A program made the position numbers and the translations under genes. Shown here in pieces: positions 50,725-63,350 of a stretch of DNA of 64,000 nt; position 1 is the stretch's first letter; each line of letters begins with the position of its first letter. A model generated the notes under the pieces. It was not told the origin of the DNA. It worked only from the letters and a program-made list of their open reading frames with translations, and ran no database searches. The DNA is from Arsenophonus nasoniae DSM 15247 (lineage in GTDB: Bacteria > Pseudomonadota > Gammaproteobacteria > Enterobacterales > Enterobacteriaceae), in NCBI RefSeq assembly GCF_000429565.1, contig NZ_AUCC01000003.1:1-64000 (forward strand). Direction: 5' to 3'.

Positions 50725-52467
50725 CTATTTTACTCTTGCAATAGTAATTAAACGAACTTCTTCACGTTCTTCACTGGTTAAACCTTCTGTTCGCTCTTTT
50801 GCTATTAGAGATTCGAACCTTTCATCAAGTGCGGTAATAAATAAATGTTCCAAGGCATCCTTGAACATTTTTTCCGCTATCTCTTCTATCTCTATATCGT
50901 TCCAAGTTGCCAGTTTTTCAAGTTGTTTAACAAATTTATTATTACGATAGCATTCCAGTAATTGACCAGTAGTTATGCCAGGATGAGATTGACAAAGCTC
51001 AACTAACTCTAAAAACAGCATTAATCCTGGTAATTGTGAGTGCTTAATGCCATCAAGAGTAGGAATTAGGCTCACAAAATTTGGATTTTGAACCAATAAT
51101 GCGATCAATATTCGCATGGTTGTTGTTTTAATTTTTGGTGCTTGATAATTTGTTTTTTCAGCCAATCCTTTTTCAATCATAGCCAGAATACGCGAAGTAT
51201 CAGGAATACCAATAAAACTACCTAATTCTTGTGCTAAATATAACTGTAAAGTATCACCAGGCACTTTTTTGATTAAAGGAATAGCAAGACGATTAAATTT
51301 TGCTTTACCTTCATGACTAGCTAAATCAACTTGTGCAACCAATGTATCAAACAAAAATGTAGACAAAGAGTGTGACTTATCCATTCGTTGTTCAAAATTT
51401 GCTTTACCTTCTTTACGTATTAGTGAATCAGGATCCTCACCATCAGGTAAAAACATAAATTGTAGCTGCCGGCCATCACTCAAATAGGGAAGCGCTGTTT
51501 CAAGCGTTCGCCATGCGGCTTCGCGACCTGCTTTATCCCCATCATAACAACAAATAACCGTATCTGTTGTTCGGAAAAGTAACTGGATATGCTCTGCCGT
51601 TGTTGATGTACCTAATGATGCTACGGCATAATTAATACCAAACTGCGCCAGAGCCACAACATCCATATAACCTTCGACAACTAATAGTTTAGAAAGTGCC
51701 GGATTATTTTGGGTTGCTTCATATAGACCATATAATTGGCGGCCTTTGTGAAAAATCTCAGTTTCTGGTGAATTGAGATATTTTGGTAATGTATCATCTA
51801 AAACACGACCACCAAAAGCTACAACACGTCCTCTACGATCTCGGATCGGAAACATGATGCGTTCACGAAAGCGATCGTAGGTACGACCATTATTATTGGT
51901 AACTAACATACCGGCAGCATCTAGCTGTTTATGACTCTCAGCATGTTTAGCAAAATGCTTGAGTAGGTTGTCCCAGCCGGTTGGTGCAAAACCGATAGAA
52001 AAACGATGAATAACTTCATCACTTAAGCCACGTTGTATTAAATATTGTTTTGCCTTCTGTGAGTCTAATTTATTTAATGAACGTTGATAAAATTGATTAA
52101 CTTCATTCATTAATTGATAAAGATTTTGCCGCTGATGTCGCTCTATTTGATTTGAACTGTTACCGGTTTCATAAGGAATTTCCAGCCCATGCAGGGTAGC
52201 AAGTTCTTCAATTGTTTCGACAAAATCAAGCTTGTCATAATTCATCAGAAAATCAATGGCATTACCATGGGCACCACAGCCAAAACAGTGATAAAATTGT
52301 TTATCGCCATTAACAGTAAATGAAGGCGTTTTTTCATTATGAAATGGACAACATGCGTGATGGTTTTTGCCTTGCTTTTTTAGCGGCACTTTAGTATCAA
52401 TAAGATCAACGATATCGGTTCTAGCCAATAAGTCATTGATAAATGTACGCGGAATTCTTCCAGCCAT
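50725..52467 (-). CDS. dnaG: DNA primase
   Basis: Makes RNA primers at the replication fork; 580 residues. Zinc ribbon HHACCPFHNEKTPSF...FYHCFGCGAHG (about residues 38-66), Toprim core with VVEGYMDVVAL and CYDGDKAGREA (about 265-315), and a C-terminal helicase-binding domain. The ATG at 52467 (MAGRIPRTFINDLL) matches the E. coli start. The rpoD start lies 184 bases further on, longer than in a tight operon. Confidence 0.97.
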   Translation of the reverse strand: MAGRIPRTFINDLLARTDIVDLIDTKVPLKKQGKNHHACCPFHNEKTPSFTVNGDKQFYHCFGCGAHGNAIDFLMNYDKLDFVETIEELATLHGLEIPYETGNSSNQIERHQRQNLYQLMNEVNQFYQRSLNKLDSQKAKQYLIQRGLSDEVIHRFSIGFAPTGWDNLLKHFAKHAESHKQLDAAGMLVTNNNGRTYDRFRERIMFPIRDRRGRVVAFGGRVLDDTLPKYLNSPETEIFHKGRQLYGLYEATQNNPALSKLLVVEGYMDVVALAQFGINYAVASLGTSTTAEHIQLLFRTTDTVICCYDGDKAGREAAWRTLETALPYLSDGRQLQFMFLPDGEDPDSLIRKEGKANFEQRMDKSHSLSTFLFDTLVAQVDLASHEGKAKFNRLAIPLIKKVPGDTLQLYLAQELGSFIGIPDTSRILAMIEKGLAEKTNYQAPKIKTTTMRILIALLVQNPNFVSLIPTLDGIKHSQLPGLMLFLELVELCQSHPGITTGQLLECYRNNKFVKQLEKLATWNDIEIEEIAEKMFKDALEHLFITALDERFESLIAKERTEGLTSEEREEVRLITIARVK

Positions 52468-52494
52468 AAACTCTTCATTGATGAAAGATAACAA

Positions 52495-52521
52495 GCCGTG
52501 CTTCTTATTAGGAAGCACGGC
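52495..52521. terminator. internal terminator between rpsU and dnaG
   Basis: Stem GCCGTGCTTC / GAAGCACGGC with a 7-base loop, 27 bases before the dnaG ATG. E. coli has an attenuating terminator at the same place, which keeps primase low relative to S21. On the minus strand only TTGTTAT follows, so it should be leaky. Confidence 0.75.
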
Positions 52522-52579
52522 CTTTTTGTAATCACTTAATCACTGCTGTCGAATTGTTACGGTTGCTGAACCGCAGCAA

Positions 52580-53117
<538 letters not shown>

Positions 53118-54158
53118 ATGCGTGTTTTAGGTATAGAGACATCTTGCGATGAAACGGGTATCGCGATTTATGATGATCAAGTAGGTTTGTTAGCCAATCA
53201 ATTATATAGCCAGGTAAAATTGCATGCCGATTATGGCGGCGTGGTGCCTGAATTAGCTTCTCGCGATCATATTCGTAAAACAATTCCTTTAATTAAAGTG
53301 GCACTACAACAAGCGGGTTTAACCGGCAGTGATATTGATGCCGTTGCTTATACCGCAGGTCCAGGTTTGATCGGTGCTTTATTGGTGGGAGCAACAATTG
53401 GGCGTTCATTAGCGTTTGCCTGGCGAGTACCGGCTATCGCAATTCATCACATGGAAGGGCATTTACTGGCACCCATGCTGGAAGAAAATCGTCCTGAATT
53501 TCCTTTTGTGGCATTATTGGTTTCCGGTGGGCATACTCAATTAATTAATGTCATGGCGATTGGTCAATATCAGCTATTAGGCGAGTCAATTGATGATGCT
53601 GTGGGTGAAGCTTTTGATAAAACAGCAAAATTATTAGGTTTGGATTATCCGGGTGGGCCGGCATTGTCATTGATGGCCCAACGAGGGCAGGTTGGTCGTT
53701 TTGTATTTCCTCGTCCGATGATAGATCGCCCTGGACTGGATTTTAGTTTTTCAGGTTTAAAAACGTTTGCGGCCAATACCATTCGTAATAATAATATGGA
53801 TCAACAAACCGCTTCGGATATTGCTCGGGCATTTGAGGATGCCGTTGTGGATACATTAGTGATCAAATGTAAACGCGCTTTAGAGCAAACTGGGATTAAG
53901 CGGTTAGTTATGGCCGGTGGTGTAAGTGCAAATCGCACCTTACGAGCGAAAATGGCAGAATCGATAACAAAAATTGGCGGACAGGTTTTTTATGCTCGAC
54001 CCGAATTTTGTACCGATAATGGCGCGATGATAGCGCTAGCTGGCATGATCCGTTTAAAAAATGGCGTCAGTGACAGTCTGGATATCACTGTTAAAGCGCG
54101 TTGGCCGCTGGCAGATTTGTCACCGTTAACATTCACATCGCTACATAAATCAACTTAA
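53118..54158 (+). CDS. tsaD: tRNA threonylcarbamoyladenosine transferase subunit TsaD
   Basis: Together with TsaB and TsaE it makes t6A at position 37 of ANN-decoding tRNAs. 346 residues (E. coli 337). Seen: [16 protein letters not shown] at the start, metal-binding HHMEGH (about 111-116), LVSGGHTQL, and [10 protein letters not shown] near the end. Divergent from rpsU, as in E. coli. It converges with plsY with 22 bases between. Confidence 0.97.
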   Translation: MRVLGIETSCDETGIAIYDDQVGLLANQLYSQVKLHADYGGVVPELASRDHIRKTIPLIKVALQQAGLTGSDIDAVAYTAGPGLIGALLVGATIGRSLAFAWRVPAIAIHHMEGHLLAPMLEENRPEFPFVALLVSGGHTQLINVMAIGQYQLLGESIDDAVGEAFDKTAKLLGLDYPGGPALSLMAQRGQVGRFVFPRPMIDRPGLDFSFSGLKTFAANTIRNNNMDQQTASDIARAFEDAVVDTLVIKCKRALEQTGIKRLVMAGGVSANRTLRAKMAESITKIGGQVFYARPEFCTDNGAMIALAGMIRLKNGVSDSLDITVKARWPLADLSPLTFTSLHKST

Positions 54159-54180
54159 AGCATAAAAATTAATAAAATGA

Positions 54181-54837
54181 TCAATCATTTTTTTCTTGTT
54201 TTTTAGAGGATTGAATAATTTCTTTATCAGTTTTTTCGCTTTTTTTCTTTATTTTTTGCCATATACGGCTCTCTTGTCCTCGCCATAGACGCTGAATGTT
54301 ATCATGATGACGAAAGAGTATTAAACATGAAAGCATCGCCACCGGGAAGGTGAATTCCGGTTTGAACCACCAAACATAGAAGGGAGCTAATAGAGCAGTG
54401 ACAATAGCGCCTAATGATGAATATCCGCTGAGTAGAACAGTGAGCAGCCAGGTACCCGCGATAACGCCAGATAAGCCCCAGCCAATGGCGACAATAGAAC
54501 CAAAAGCAGTAGCAACGCCTTTCCCGCCTTTAAAATGAAAAAAAATAGGGTAAATATGGCCTAAACAAGCGGCAATAGCGATAATTCCAAGATAAAAGGG
54601 AGGGACATTTAAATAATAGGCTAGCCAAACTGGGATCATTCCTTTTAGAATGTCGCAAATAAGCACAGCTACAGCAGCGGCTTTACCACCGATACGTAAC
54701 ACGTTGGTTGCTCCAGGATTCTCGGAACCATGATGTCGAGGATCAGGAAGACCTATCAATCGGCAGATCAAGACGGCGCTTGAGATTGAACCACAGAGGT
54801 AGGCGAAGATAATCATGCCAAGTGCGATTGCACTCAT
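54181..54837 (-). CDS. plsY: glycerol-3-phosphate acyltransferase PlsY
   Basis: Inner-membrane enzyme that acylates glycerol 3-phosphate from acyl-phosphate, the first step of phospholipid synthesis. 218 residues with about five helices; motifs [15 protein letters not shown] and [13 protein letters not shown] carry the substrate-binding residues. The ATG at 54837 is chosen for GGAG 7 bases upstream. The C-terminus has a Lys/Glu-rich tail of about 25 residues, longer than usual. Confidence 0.95.
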   Translation of the reverse strand: MSAIALGMIIFAYLCGSISSAVLICRLIGLPDPRHHGSENPGATNVLRIGGKAAAVAVLICDILKGMIPVWLAYYLNVPPFYLGIIAIAACLGHIYPIFFHFKGGKGVATAFGSIVAIGWGLSGVIAGTWLLTVLLSGYSSLGAIVTALLAPFYVWWFKPEFTFPVAMLSCLILFRHHDNIQRLWRGQESRIWQKIKKKSEKTDKEIIQSSKKQEKND

Positions 54838-55204
54838 ATCATTACTCCAAATAATCAAGATCTTTTTTAACTTAAGGTATTAATAATACTTGTATTTTAT
54901 CGAAATATTATTTGCATACCGCGTTTTGAAGATCATGGTAATATCAGAACATTAATAAAATATACAGTATAGTTGTTAGTAAAACTAACAAATATCTATC
55001 CTAGGTTTATTTTTAAGTTGTGGTGAATTATTTTTTCAACCTTTTGGTTTTTTGGCAATATTTAGCAGCATAATAATTTTTTATTCTCTATTATTACCGC
55101 AAATTTTACTAAAATGTGTGATGATAGGGTCATTTTCACAATGATAAAAGATAAGTCTCTGGATAGTATTCATTGGGATAAATTAAAACATGAGAGAAGG
55201 GTAA
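54838..55204. other. divergent plsY-folB spacer
   Basis: About 370 AT-rich bases carrying the promoters of both genes by position. No distinct operator or RNA gene recognised; GAGAAGGG lies just before folB. Confidence 0.4.
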
Positions 55205-55561
55205 ATGGATATTATATTTATTGAGCAATTATCAGTATTCACAACCATTGGTGCTTATGATTGGGAACAAACTATCCAACAAAAACTGTTACTCGATATC
55301 GAAATGGGATGGGATAATCAGCGTGCAGCTAAAAGTGATCAAGTCGAATATTGTTTAGATTATGCTCAGGTTAGCCATGTGGTAATAAACCATATAGAAA
55401 CACAAAAATTTGCCTTGATAGAACGGGTTGCACAGGAGGTTGCTGATATTATTTTACATCAGTTCAATAGCTGTTGGGTACGAGTTAAAGTCTGTAAACC
55501 TGGTGCCGTGGCTCGGGCTAAACAGGTTGGTGTGATTATTGAGCGAACAAAATCGGCTTAG
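55205..55561 (+). CDS. folB: dihydroneopterin aldolase
   Basis: Folate-pathway enzyme that cleaves 7,8-dihydroneopterin to 6-hydroxymethyl-dihydropterin and glycolaldehyde. 118 residues, usual length. MDIIFIEQLSVFTTIGAYDWEQ is the family N-terminus, LDYAQV the substrate-binding part, and VCKPGAVARAKQVGV holds the catalytic Lys. Convergent with cca, 6 bases apart; uppP (bacA), which lies between them in E. coli, is absent. Confidence 0.95.
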   Translation: MDIIFIEQLSVFTTIGAYDWEQTIQQKLLLDIEMGWDNQRAAKSDQVEYCLDYAQVSHVVINHIETQKFALIERVAQEVADIILHQFNSCWVRVKVCKPGAVARAKQVGVIIERTKSA

Positions 55562-55567
55562 GCTAAC

Positions 55568-56806
55568 TTAAATAGGTAAAATGGCTTGTTGCAGCCGCCA
55601 ATCAGTTAATGCCTGAATACGCTGCTGGGTAAGCGCATCTCTGATCGCGATACCTTTAATTCCCTGTTCAATCAGATTTTTACTGGATACTTGTTGTACT
55701 ATTTTAAACGCTTCAATAACAAACTTAGCTTGTGGGTAAGTGATATGTTCTTGCCCCATCCAGCTGCGGGCATCGGCTTCACAGGCAATAGCCAGTTGAT
55801 TGATGCGCTCTGGTTTCCGCCAACTATCTAATTGATTGAAGAGGTTAATCACACTTTCAGGTTGTAACTGGTTAATTTGGTGGATTTGCTGATGAAAACG
55901 GGCAACTAATTTAGCTAACTCTTTCATTCTATTAGGAATACGTAACCGGTTACACATAGCCTCAATCAAGGGAATAGCTTTGATTGCATGATCCCGATGA
56001 TCAGGCCATTGTTCTGGCGGGGTCAATGCCTTACCAAAGTCATGGCAGAGTGCAGCGAAGCGAGTTTCGATATTGTCAGTTAATAATGCCGCCATTTTTA
56101 AGGTTAACAGCGTGTGTATTCCGGTGTCCATTGCGGCATGTGATTCTGCTGCGCTGGGGATGCCAAACAATTGATTAATTTCAGGAAAAAGAATAGCTAG
56201 TGCGCCACAATCATGTAAGACATGAAAATAAGTTTCCGGCGCGGATGATTGTAATGCTTTTTCTGTTTCGCTCCATACTCTTTCTGCACTAATTGTACTA
56301 AGCTCTTGATTAAAAATCATTTTTTCCATCAATGATTGTGTCTCATTGGCAATAGTAAATTTTTGCTTAGCCAGTCGAGCAGCAAAACGCGCCACTCTAA
56401 GTATCCGTAAAGGATCTTCGGCAAAAGCTGCGGAAACATGGCGTAATAAGCGGTTTTTTATGTCTTGTTCACCATGAAAGGGATCAATCAATTGGCCATC
56501 TTCGGTTTGGGCGATGGCGTTGATAGTCAGATCTCGACGTAACAAATCCTCTTCTATTGTGACATCAGGTGCGGCATAGCAAGAAAAACCGGTATAGCCT
56601 ACGCCCGTTTTGCGTTCTGTACGGGCAAGGGCATATTCTTCACGTGTTTTGGGATGGAGAAAAACGGGAAAATCCTTACCTACTTGCTGGAAACCTAATT
56701 TGATTAAATCTTCTGGGGTAGCGCCGACCACGACCCAGTCACGATCAGAGACTGGCAATCCTAATAGCTGATCTCTTACCGCGCCACCAACAAGATAAAT
56801 CTGCAT
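55568..56806 (-). CDS. cca: multifunctional CCA-adding enzyme
   Basis: Adds or repairs the 3' CCA of tRNA; 412 residues, as in E. coli. Nucleotidyltransferase head [16 protein letters not shown]...SDRDWVVVG, the nucleotide-selecting region with [16 protein letters not shown], and a C-terminal HD domain with [12 protein letters not shown] that gives the phosphohydrolase activity. It is co-oriented with ygiM, 10 bases downstream of it. Confidence 0.97.
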   Translation of the reverse strand: MQIYLVGGAVRDQLLGLPVSDRDWVVVGATPEDLIKLGFQQVGKDFPVFLHPKTREEYALARTERKTGVGYTGFSCYAAPDVTIEEDLLRRDLTINAIAQTEDGQLIDPFHGEQDIKNRLLRHVSAAFAEDPLRILRVARFAARLAKQKFTIANETQSLMEKMIFNQELSTISAERVWSETEKALQSSAPETYFHVLHDCGALAILFPEINQLFGIPSAAESHAAMDTGIHTLLTLKMAALLTDNIETRFAALCHDFGKALTPPEQWPDHRDHAIKAIPLIEAMCNRLRIPNRMKELAKLVARFHQQIHQINQLQPESVINLFNQLDSWRKPERINQLAIACEADARSWMGQEHITYPQAKFVIEAFKIVQQVSSKNLIEQGIKGIAIRDALTQQRIQALTDWRLQQAILPI

Positions 56807-56816
56807 GCTATTTTCT

Positions 56817-57449
56817 TCAATTCATCCAGCGATCATTACGTTTTTTACGTCGTGGGATAATATGAGGTAATAACAAACCAAAAATTAAACCTGCACCGGC
56901 AACACCACCACCATACATAAACCACTGCAAAATAAGCTCACGGCGATTATCATCAAGATTAATTTGCGCAATTTCTAATTTTTTTCCTGAGCGAATTAAT
57001 TCATTTTTTAATTTTTCATTTTCCGCAGTAAGGTTAGCAATAATTTGATCGCTGGCGGCAACTTTGCTTTGCTTTTCGCTGGTTTGATTATTCCAGTTAC
57101 TATCAATGTTAGTTAATTTTTCACGTAACTCTTGATTTTCCTTTTCGAGCAAGGGAATACGTGCTTTTACACTGGGTGTTTGGCTAAGTTGATTTTTGGG
57201 TAACCAGGCGACTCGTCCTTTATAATCACGAATTTGAGCGTAGCCGGTTTCTTGATCTGTGCTTAATAATTGAACTTGATCACCGCTTTTTAGGCTACCA
57301 ATAATACGATAATCGGTTCCGGGTCCTCGGTGGATAAAAGTCGGGAGTTCATCAGAAACATAAAGCGTTTCTTCTGCTTGCGTCGTCATTGAGAGGTTAA
57401 ATCCTATCAATGCTAGGATAAATAAAGGAAATTTTCTCATTGTATTCAA
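56817..57449 (-). CDS. ygiM: SH3-domain inner-membrane protein YgiM (TIGR04211)
   Basis: A 210-residue protein with a signal peptide ([19 protein letters not shown]), a bacterial SH3 domain at about 25-90 ([21 protein letters not shown]), a coiled coil at about 100-165, and a C-terminal membrane helix followed by basic residues. It is the E. coli YgiM layout and map position; the precise role is not known. An ATG three codons in is equally possible. Confidence 0.88.
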   Translation of the reverse strand: MNTMRKFPLFILALIGFNLSMTTQAEETLYVSDELPTFIHRGPGTDYRIIGSLKSGDQVQLLSTDQETGYAQIRDYKGRVAWLPKNQLSQTPSVKARIPLLEKENQELREKLTNIDSNWNNQTSEKQSKVAASDQIIANLTAENEKLKNELIRSGKKLEIAQINLDDNRRELILQWFMYGGGVAGAGLIFGLLLPHIIPRRKKRNDRWMN

Positions 57450-57916
57450 CTATCTTCAAACTGTGAAAAAAAGTGCTATTAGCTGATACTAATGCGTTAA
57501 ATGTATTGATGCAAATCTAAAAAAGTAAAATAATGATTCTTTTAATTGATTTGCCATTATTAATAATATTTCATTTTTTATTATTTTCAGGCAAAAACAT
57601 AGAATAAAATTCTCTATCAGTTATTTTGCTAGTATTTAGTTATTGATATAGCTTAAATCAATATTAGAATTATTTGTTTAGAAAATATATATTGCTGGCG
57701 GTAAGGGAAATGAATCCGCATTGGTTGCCGTTTTTGGGCTTATTTCTATTAAACTTATAGATCTTTTCAATCGTTAGTCATAAGACTGTCCATGTTTATC
57801 AACTACAGAATAAATAGAAAATAATAATCTACTTTTAGTATGAGCCTAAACAGTATAAATAAAAATTGAAACGTATATTCTTAGGGACAGAAGATGTCAG
57901 AAAATCTGGACTAAAT
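57450..57916. other. divergent ygiM-ygiF spacer
   Basis: About 470 AT-rich bases, no gene or clear element recognised. Unusually long for this pair, in keeping with general loosening of the local gene order. Confidence 0.4.
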
Positions 57917-58871
57917 ATGAGTCATCTAGAAATTGAATTAAAGTTGTCGGTTCTCCCAGAAGCTATTGAGCGGATCCGTGAAAAAATCATATCCTTTCAC
58001 TATACGCATTTCTCCTTACATCAGTTGTCAAACATCTATTTTGAAACCGTGGATCATCAATTACGTCGCTGGGATATGGGATTAAGGATCCGCGGTTGTG
58101 ATGGTCGTTTCGAAATGACGATAAAAACCGCGGGCAAGGTTATCGGTGGTTTACATCAACGGCCTGAATACAATGTGGAAATTCATAAACCTGAGATAAA
58201 TCTTTTAGCATTCCCGGCCGAAATATGGCCTAAAGATACCAATGTTGATCGTTTACAGTCTCAATTAACAACCTTGTTTTATACCGATTTTTCTCGTGAA
58301 AAATGGATGGTAACTTATCATGGTAGTGAAATTGAAATTGTATTGGATCAAGGTAGTATTTATGCTGGTGCTAAAAAAACCTATTATGGAAATTGAACTG
58401 GAACTGAAAAAGGGCACATTAATCGAGCTTTTAGCGTTAGCAAAAGAGTTTGTTAATATTGAAGGATTGCGTTTGGCTAATAAAAGTAAGGCTGAACGAG
58501 GTTATTCACTGGTTCAAATTAGCGATCATGTTGATACTAAACTCTCTTTGTCACACTATAATTGGTTTACTATGCCAATTGAACTGGGATTACGTCAGTT
58601 ATTAGTGTATTGGCAACACTATGAGGAGTGTTGGTTAGAAGATCAAACGCAAGCGAGACAAAATTTAAGTCATTTGTTGGTTTTAATACAGAAATTTTTA
58701 GTTCATTATGCGCATTCCGTCCCCCATTTTATTCGAGTACTACCATTAAAAGAAATAACGGTATTATTAACGGCTACAGATATTCAACCGGAAGTAGTCT
58801 GTTATAGTGCGGATTGGTTGCGTTGCAAACTGGCTTTTACCCAATGGCTTACGGCTTTGACACTACCCTAA
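57917..58871 (+). pseudogene. ygiF: frameshifted and truncated inorganic triphosphatase
   Basis: E. coli YgiF is 433 residues with a CYTH triphosphatase domain and a CHAD domain. Here the CYTH part (MSHLEIELKLSVLPEAI; the LRIRG and MTIKTAG motifs) runs to residue 154 and is cut by a +1 frameshift in an A7 run (58373-58379), giving KKTYYGN and stop at 58396. Removing one A restores KKPIMEIELELKKG, the true continuation, open to 58871. The CHAD domain then ends early, about 115 residues short. Slippage on the A7 run could still make some protein. It lies directly before glnE. Confidence 0.85.
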
Positions 58872-58884
58872 TGAAAGGCATTTT

Positions 58885-61737
58885 ATGAAATCGCTGCCAT
58901 CAATATTGGTTCAGCAGGCGCAATGGGTGGTAGATGATTTTCAGCGTCACGTGCCGGAACTTTTACCGTTATTGCCCCAAGAAAAAACCTTTTTTGCTTT
59001 AAGCGATTTTGCTTATCAGCAGATCAAAAACCATCCTGCCTGGTGGGTGGCCATACGTCAACAGCCACCGCAAATAGGCGAATGGCAACATTATCATCAA
59101 TGGTTAACCAAACAGCTGGCTAATATTACTGGTGAGGAGGAGTTGCAGCGGATCCTAAGGCAATTTCGTCATCAAATGCTAATTAGGATCGCCTGGTTAC
59201 AACTATTCCATGATGATAGCAATAATAAGCTGCAGATATTGCAGCATCTGAGTGAGCTAGCCGAAACGTTAATCATCGCGGCGAGAGATTGGCTGTATGA
59301 GGAGTGTTGTCAAAATTGGGGAACACCTTGTGATCCAGAGGGACTGCCACAACCACTGCTAATCCTTGCTATGGGCAAGTTAGGCGGTGGAGAGTTAAAT
59401 TTTTCGTCCGATGTCGATTTGATTTTTGCCTTTCCTGAAAATGGGGTTACTCAAGGGGGACGCCGTCAGATGGAAAATAGCCATTTTTTTACCCGATTAG
59501 GTCAAAAATTAATTAACTTATTGGCGCAGAAAACGATAGATGGTTTTGTCTATCGGGTTGATATGCGTCTTCGTCCGTTTGGTGATAGTGGGCCATTAGT
59601 CTTTAGTTTTGCTGCTTTGGAAGATTATTATCAGGAACAGGGGCGAGACTGGGAGCGTTATGCGATGATCAAAATGCGCATTATAGGTGATGATAACTCA
59701 GTTTATAGCGATGGGTTAAAAAATATGTTGCGTCCCTTTGTTTTTCGACGCTATATCGATTTTGGTGTTATTCAATCGTTGCGTAATATGAAAAACATGA
59801 TTGAGCGTGAAGTCCGTCGCCAGGGTTGGCAAGATAATATTAAATTGGGTGCCGGTGGTATCCGTGAAATAGAGTTTATTGGCCAAGTTTTTCAGTTAAT
59901 TCGAGGTGGGCGTGAACCTCGCTTGCGCTCGCCGGCTTTGTTACCTACATTAATCGCAATTGATGAGCTTTCATTGCTGACAACAGAACAGGTAATGCAA
60001 TTAACGGATAATTACCTGTTTTTGCGACGAACAGAAAATATATTGCAATCTATTAATGATCAACAAAGCCAAATGTTACCTGAACAGGCTTTACATCGAG
60101 CGCGCCTGGCATGGGCGATGGGCTTTGATGATTGGCCGGCATTATATCAGCAAATCACCGCTAGAATGCAAAATGTTCACGCCATATTTGTGCAAACAAT
60201 TGGTCAAGCTGATGAGAAAAACCATGATAGTTCGTTAACATTTTTTGTCCATTTCTGGCAACAAATTGCGAGTGAAAGTGAACTGAAAACCCTATTAGTT
60301 GAGCTTAATGACGAAAAAAAACAAAATATTATTAAGCAGTTATGGCTTTTTCGCCAGGATTTAGCTAAGCGAACCATTGGTCCCCGTGGTCGCGAGGTAC
60401 TTGATCAATTAATGCCAAAATTGATAGCTAAAATCTATCATAGAGATGATATTAATCGGATTTTGCAACGAATTATTCTCTTGCTTATCAGTATAGTTAG
60501 TAGGACTACTTATTTAGAATTAATCTTAGAATCTGAACAGGTATTAACGCATGTGATCCGTCTTTGTGCAGCATCACCAATGATTGCTGAGCAATTAGCT
60601 CGTCATCCATTATTACTAGATGAATTAATCGATCCCTTCTCACTTTACCAGCCATTACCCGTTACTGCTTATCGCGATGAATTACGCCAATATTTATTGC
60701 GTATTGATGAAAATGATGATGAACAGCAGCTTGAAGCATTGCGGCAATTCAAACAAGCTCAGCTTTTACGCATTGCTGCTGAAGATATTGCTGGCGTGCT
60801 TCCGGTTATGAAAGTGAGTGATCATTTGACCTATTTGGCCGAAGCTATTATTGAGGTAGTGGTACAACTGGCGTGGAATAAATTAACTAAGCGTTATGGT
60901 AAACCTGCTCATCTATCTCAACAACCAGTTGGAGTAACCGGTTTTGCCGTTGTAGGTTATGGTAAACTGGGTGGCTTTGAATTGGGGTATGGTTCTGATT
61001 TAGATTTAGTTTTTTTATTTGATTGCCCATTAGGTGTTGTCACCGATGGGCAACGCGTCATTGAAGGTCGCCAGTTTTATTTACTATTCGCCCAGCAAAT
61101 TCTTCATCTCTTTAGTACCCGAACTTCTTCAGGTATCCTTTATCAGGTAGATGCTCGTTTGCGCCCATCAGGTGAATCTGGCATGTTGGTGAGTACATTC
61201 CAATCATTCGAGGATTATCAGAAAACGCAAGCCTGGACTTGGGAGCATCAAGCTTTGATCCGAGCGCGAATAGTTTTTGCTGAACCGCAATTAGAACAAG
61301 CGTTTAACCGAATTCGACGAGAAGCTCTGCTGATACCAAGAGAAGAAATGACATTACGTCAGCAGGTCGTTGAGATGCGAAAAAAAATGTATCAGCATCA
61401 GGCTAACCGGCAGCAAGCATATTTTGATTTAAAAACTGATCCTGGCGGTATCACTGATATTGAATTTATTGCTCAATATCTGGTATTACGTTACTGCGCA
61501 GACAATGTCGCATTACTGCGTTGGTCAGATAATGTGCGTATTTTTACCTTGTTAGCTGAATATGCTGTAATGTCTAGCGAGGAAGCTGAACAGCTAATTA
61601 AGATTTATACTGAAATGCGAGACACATTGCATCATTTGTCATTACAGGCGCTGCCCAGTAAAGTGTTAGCCTCTCAGTTTGAACAGCAACGTGAAAAAGT
61701 TCTGCTTAGTTGGCAAAAATGGTTTTATGCTAGTTAA
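58885..61737 (+). CDS. glnE: glutamine synthetase adenylyltransferase/deadenylase
   Basis: Controls glutamine synthetase by adding or removing AMP. 950 residues (E. coli 946) with two nucleotidyltransferase halves: [20 protein letters not shown] near residue 162 (deadenylase) and [19 protein letters not shown] near 692 (adenylylase), joined by a helical linker. AAAGG precedes the ATG, 13 bases after the ygiF remnant. Intact throughout. Confidence 0.97.
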   Translation: MKSLPSILVQQAQWVVDDFQRHVPELLPLLPQEKTFFALSDFAYQQIKNHPAWWVAIRQQPPQIGEWQHYHQWLTKQLANITGEEELQRILRQFRHQMLIRIAWLQLFHDDSNNKLQILQHLSELAETLIIAARDWLYEECCQNWGTPCDPEGLPQPLLILAMGKLGGGELNFSSDVDLIFAFPENGVTQGGRRQMENSHFFTRLGQKLINLLAQKTIDGFVYRVDMRLRPFGDSGPLVFSFAALEDYYQEQGRDWERYAMIKMRIIGDDNSVYSDGLKNMLRPFVFRRYIDFGVIQSLRNMKNMIEREVRRQGWQDNIKLGAGGIREIEFIGQVFQLIRGGREPRLRSPALLPTLIAIDELSLLTTEQVMQLTDNYLFLRRTENILQSINDQQSQMLPEQALHRARLAWAMGFDDWPALYQQITARMQNVHAIFVQTIGQADEKNHDSSLTFFVHFWQQIASESELKTLLVELNDEKKQNIIKQLWLFRQDLAKRTIGPRGREVLDQLMPKLIAKIYHRDDINRILQRIILLLISIVSRTTYLELILESEQVLTHVIRLCAASPMIAEQLARHPLLLDELIDPFSLYQPLPVTAYRDELRQYLLRIDENDDEQQLEALRQFKQAQLLRIAAEDIAGVLPVMKVSDHLTYLAEAIIEVVVQLAWNKLTKRYGKPAHLSQQPVGVTGFAVVGYGKLGGFELGYGSDLDLVFLFDCPLGVVTDGQRVIEGRQFYLLFAQQILHLFSTRTSSGILYQVDARLRPSGESGMLVSTFQSFEDYQKTQAWTWEHQALIRARIVFAEPQLEQAFNRIRREALLIPREEMTLRQQVVEMRKKMYQHQANRQQAYFDLKTDPGGITDIEFIAQYLVLRYCADNVALLRWSDNVRIFTLLAEYAVMSSEEAEQLIKIYTEMRDTLHHLSLQALPSKVLASQFEQQREKVLLSWQKWFYAS

Positions 61738-61847
61738 ATTGAAATAGAATTGACTGGCCATACTTTTTAGTATGATTGATAGAGCTGGGCTATGTTACTA
61801 TTGGTAGCAATCTTGATCGCGGTAATTTATTTGTAATTGGAGTATGG

Positions 61848-63275
61848 ATGAAAATCACTCTCCCTGATTTTAAACAGGCTAGTATTTTGGTGATCGGCGA
61901 TGTTATGTTAGATCGCTATTGGTATGGAGCAACTAACCGAATTTCGCCAGAAGCGCCCGTTCCGGTCGTTAAAGTGGAAATGAAAGAAGAACGTCCTGGT
62001 GGTGCGGCTAACGTTGCTATGAATATTGCAGCTTTAGGCGCTAATGTTCGTCTGGTAGGGCTGACAGGCGTTGATGATGCTGCCGAAGTATTAACCGAGA
62101 AACTAAATCAAGCTAATGTATGTTGTGATTTTGTCACGTTAGCAACGCATCCTACTATTACTAAGCTGAGAATTCTATCGCATAATCAACAACTTATTCG
62201 ACTTGACTTTGAAGAAGGGTTTGCTAGTGTCGATATAAATCCGCTGCTAGAGCGTATTCGGCAAGCTTTGCCACATGTTGGGGCACTAGTACTGTCTGAT
62301 TATGGTAAAGGTGCGTTAGCGCAAATTTCGCAGATCATTGCATTAGCAAATGTTGCTCAAGTACCCGTACTTATTGATCCGAAGGGCAATGATTTTGAAC
62401 GTTATCGCGGCGCGACTTTATTAACCCCCAACATGTCTGAATTTGAAGCCATTGTTGGTAAATGTGCTAGCAATGCTGAAATTGAGCAGAAAGGGATGAA
62501 GTTAATTAATTCCCTTGATCTTAAAGGATTACTGATCACTCGTTCAGAACGAGGGATGACACTGTTGCAACGTGAAAAGCCGCCTTTACATTTACCGACT
62601 CAAGCGCAGGAAGTTTATGATGTTACCGGCGCCGGCGATACGGTTATTGCTGTGTTGGCTACGGCGTTGGCGGCTCAACAGGATTTCCATCAAGCTTGTG
62701 TATTAGCTAATGCGGCGGCTGGAGTCGTGGTTGGAAAACTGGGTACTTCAACGGTGTCACCTATCGAGTTGGAAAATGCCATCCATGGTCGCGCTGATGA
62801 TGGTTTTGGGGTGATGAATGAGCAGCAATTAAAGCATGCGGTTGCTGCCGCTCGTAGTCGTGGCGAGAAGATCGTGATGACCAATGGTTGCTTTGATATT
62901 TTACATGCCGGGCATGTTATTTATTTGGCCAATGCGCGCAAGTTAGGCGATCGGTTGATTGTTGCTGTCAATAGTGATGCTTCAACTAAACGGCTAAAAG
63001 GTGATGAGCGTCCTATTAATCCATTAGCTCAACGTATGACCGTATTAGGAGCGCTAGGTTCGGTAGATTGGGTGGTCCCATTTGAAGAAGATACGCCTCA
63101 ACGCCTGATCAGTGAAATCTTACCTGATGTATTAGTTAAAGGTGGTGATTATAAGCCGGAAGATATTGCCGGTAGCCAAGAGGTCTGGGCGGCAGGTGGC
63201 GAAGTTAAAGTACTTAATTTTGAACAAGGGCTGTCTACAACAAATATCATTAATACCATTATGAAAAATGATTAA
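61848..63275 (+). CDS. hldE: heptose 7-phosphate kinase / heptose 1-phosphate adenylyltransferase
   Basis: Makes ADP-heptose for the LPS inner core. 475 residues: a ribokinase domain ([21 protein letters not shown], then [12 protein letters not shown], residues about 1-315) fused to a cytidylyltransferase-type domain with [16 protein letters not shown] (about 345-475). The ATG at 61848 gives [20 protein letters not shown], the family start, with GGAG upstream. LPS core synthesis is thus retained. Confidence 0.97.
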   Translation: MKITLPDFKQASILVIGDVMLDRYWYGATNRISPEAPVPVVKVEMKEERPGGAANVAMNIAALGANVRLVGLTGVDDAAEVLTEKLNQANVCCDFVTLATHPTITKLRILSHNQQLIRLDFEEGFASVDINPLLERIRQALPHVGALVLSDYGKGALAQISQIIALANVAQVPVLIDPKGNDFERYRGATLLTPNMSEFEAIVGKCASNAEIEQKGMKLINSLDLKGLLITRSERGMTLLQREKPPLHLPTQAQEVYDVTGAGDTVIAVLATALAAQQDFHQACVLANAAAGVVVGKLGTSTVSPIELENAIHGRADDGFGVMNEQQLKHAVAAARSRGEKIVMTNGCFDILHAGHVIYLANARKLGDRLIVAVNSDASTKRLKGDERPINPLAQRMTVLGALGSVDWVVPFEEDTPQRLISEILPDVLVKGGDYKPEDIAGSQEVWAAGGEVKVLNFEQGLSTTNIINTIMKND

Positions 63276-63296
63276 TATTTTGGCGTAAAAAATAGC

Positions 63297-63326
63297 AATG
63301 CCACGATAGGAGTATCGTGGCATTTT
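63297..63326 (+). terminator. hldE terminator
   Basis: Stem AATGCCACGAT / ATCGTGGCATT with a 6-base loop, ending in TTTTG, 21 bases past the stop. It separates hldE from convergent ubiK. Confidence 0.85.
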
Positions 63327-63350
63327 GTTATTCATATTTGTTTTCGTTAG

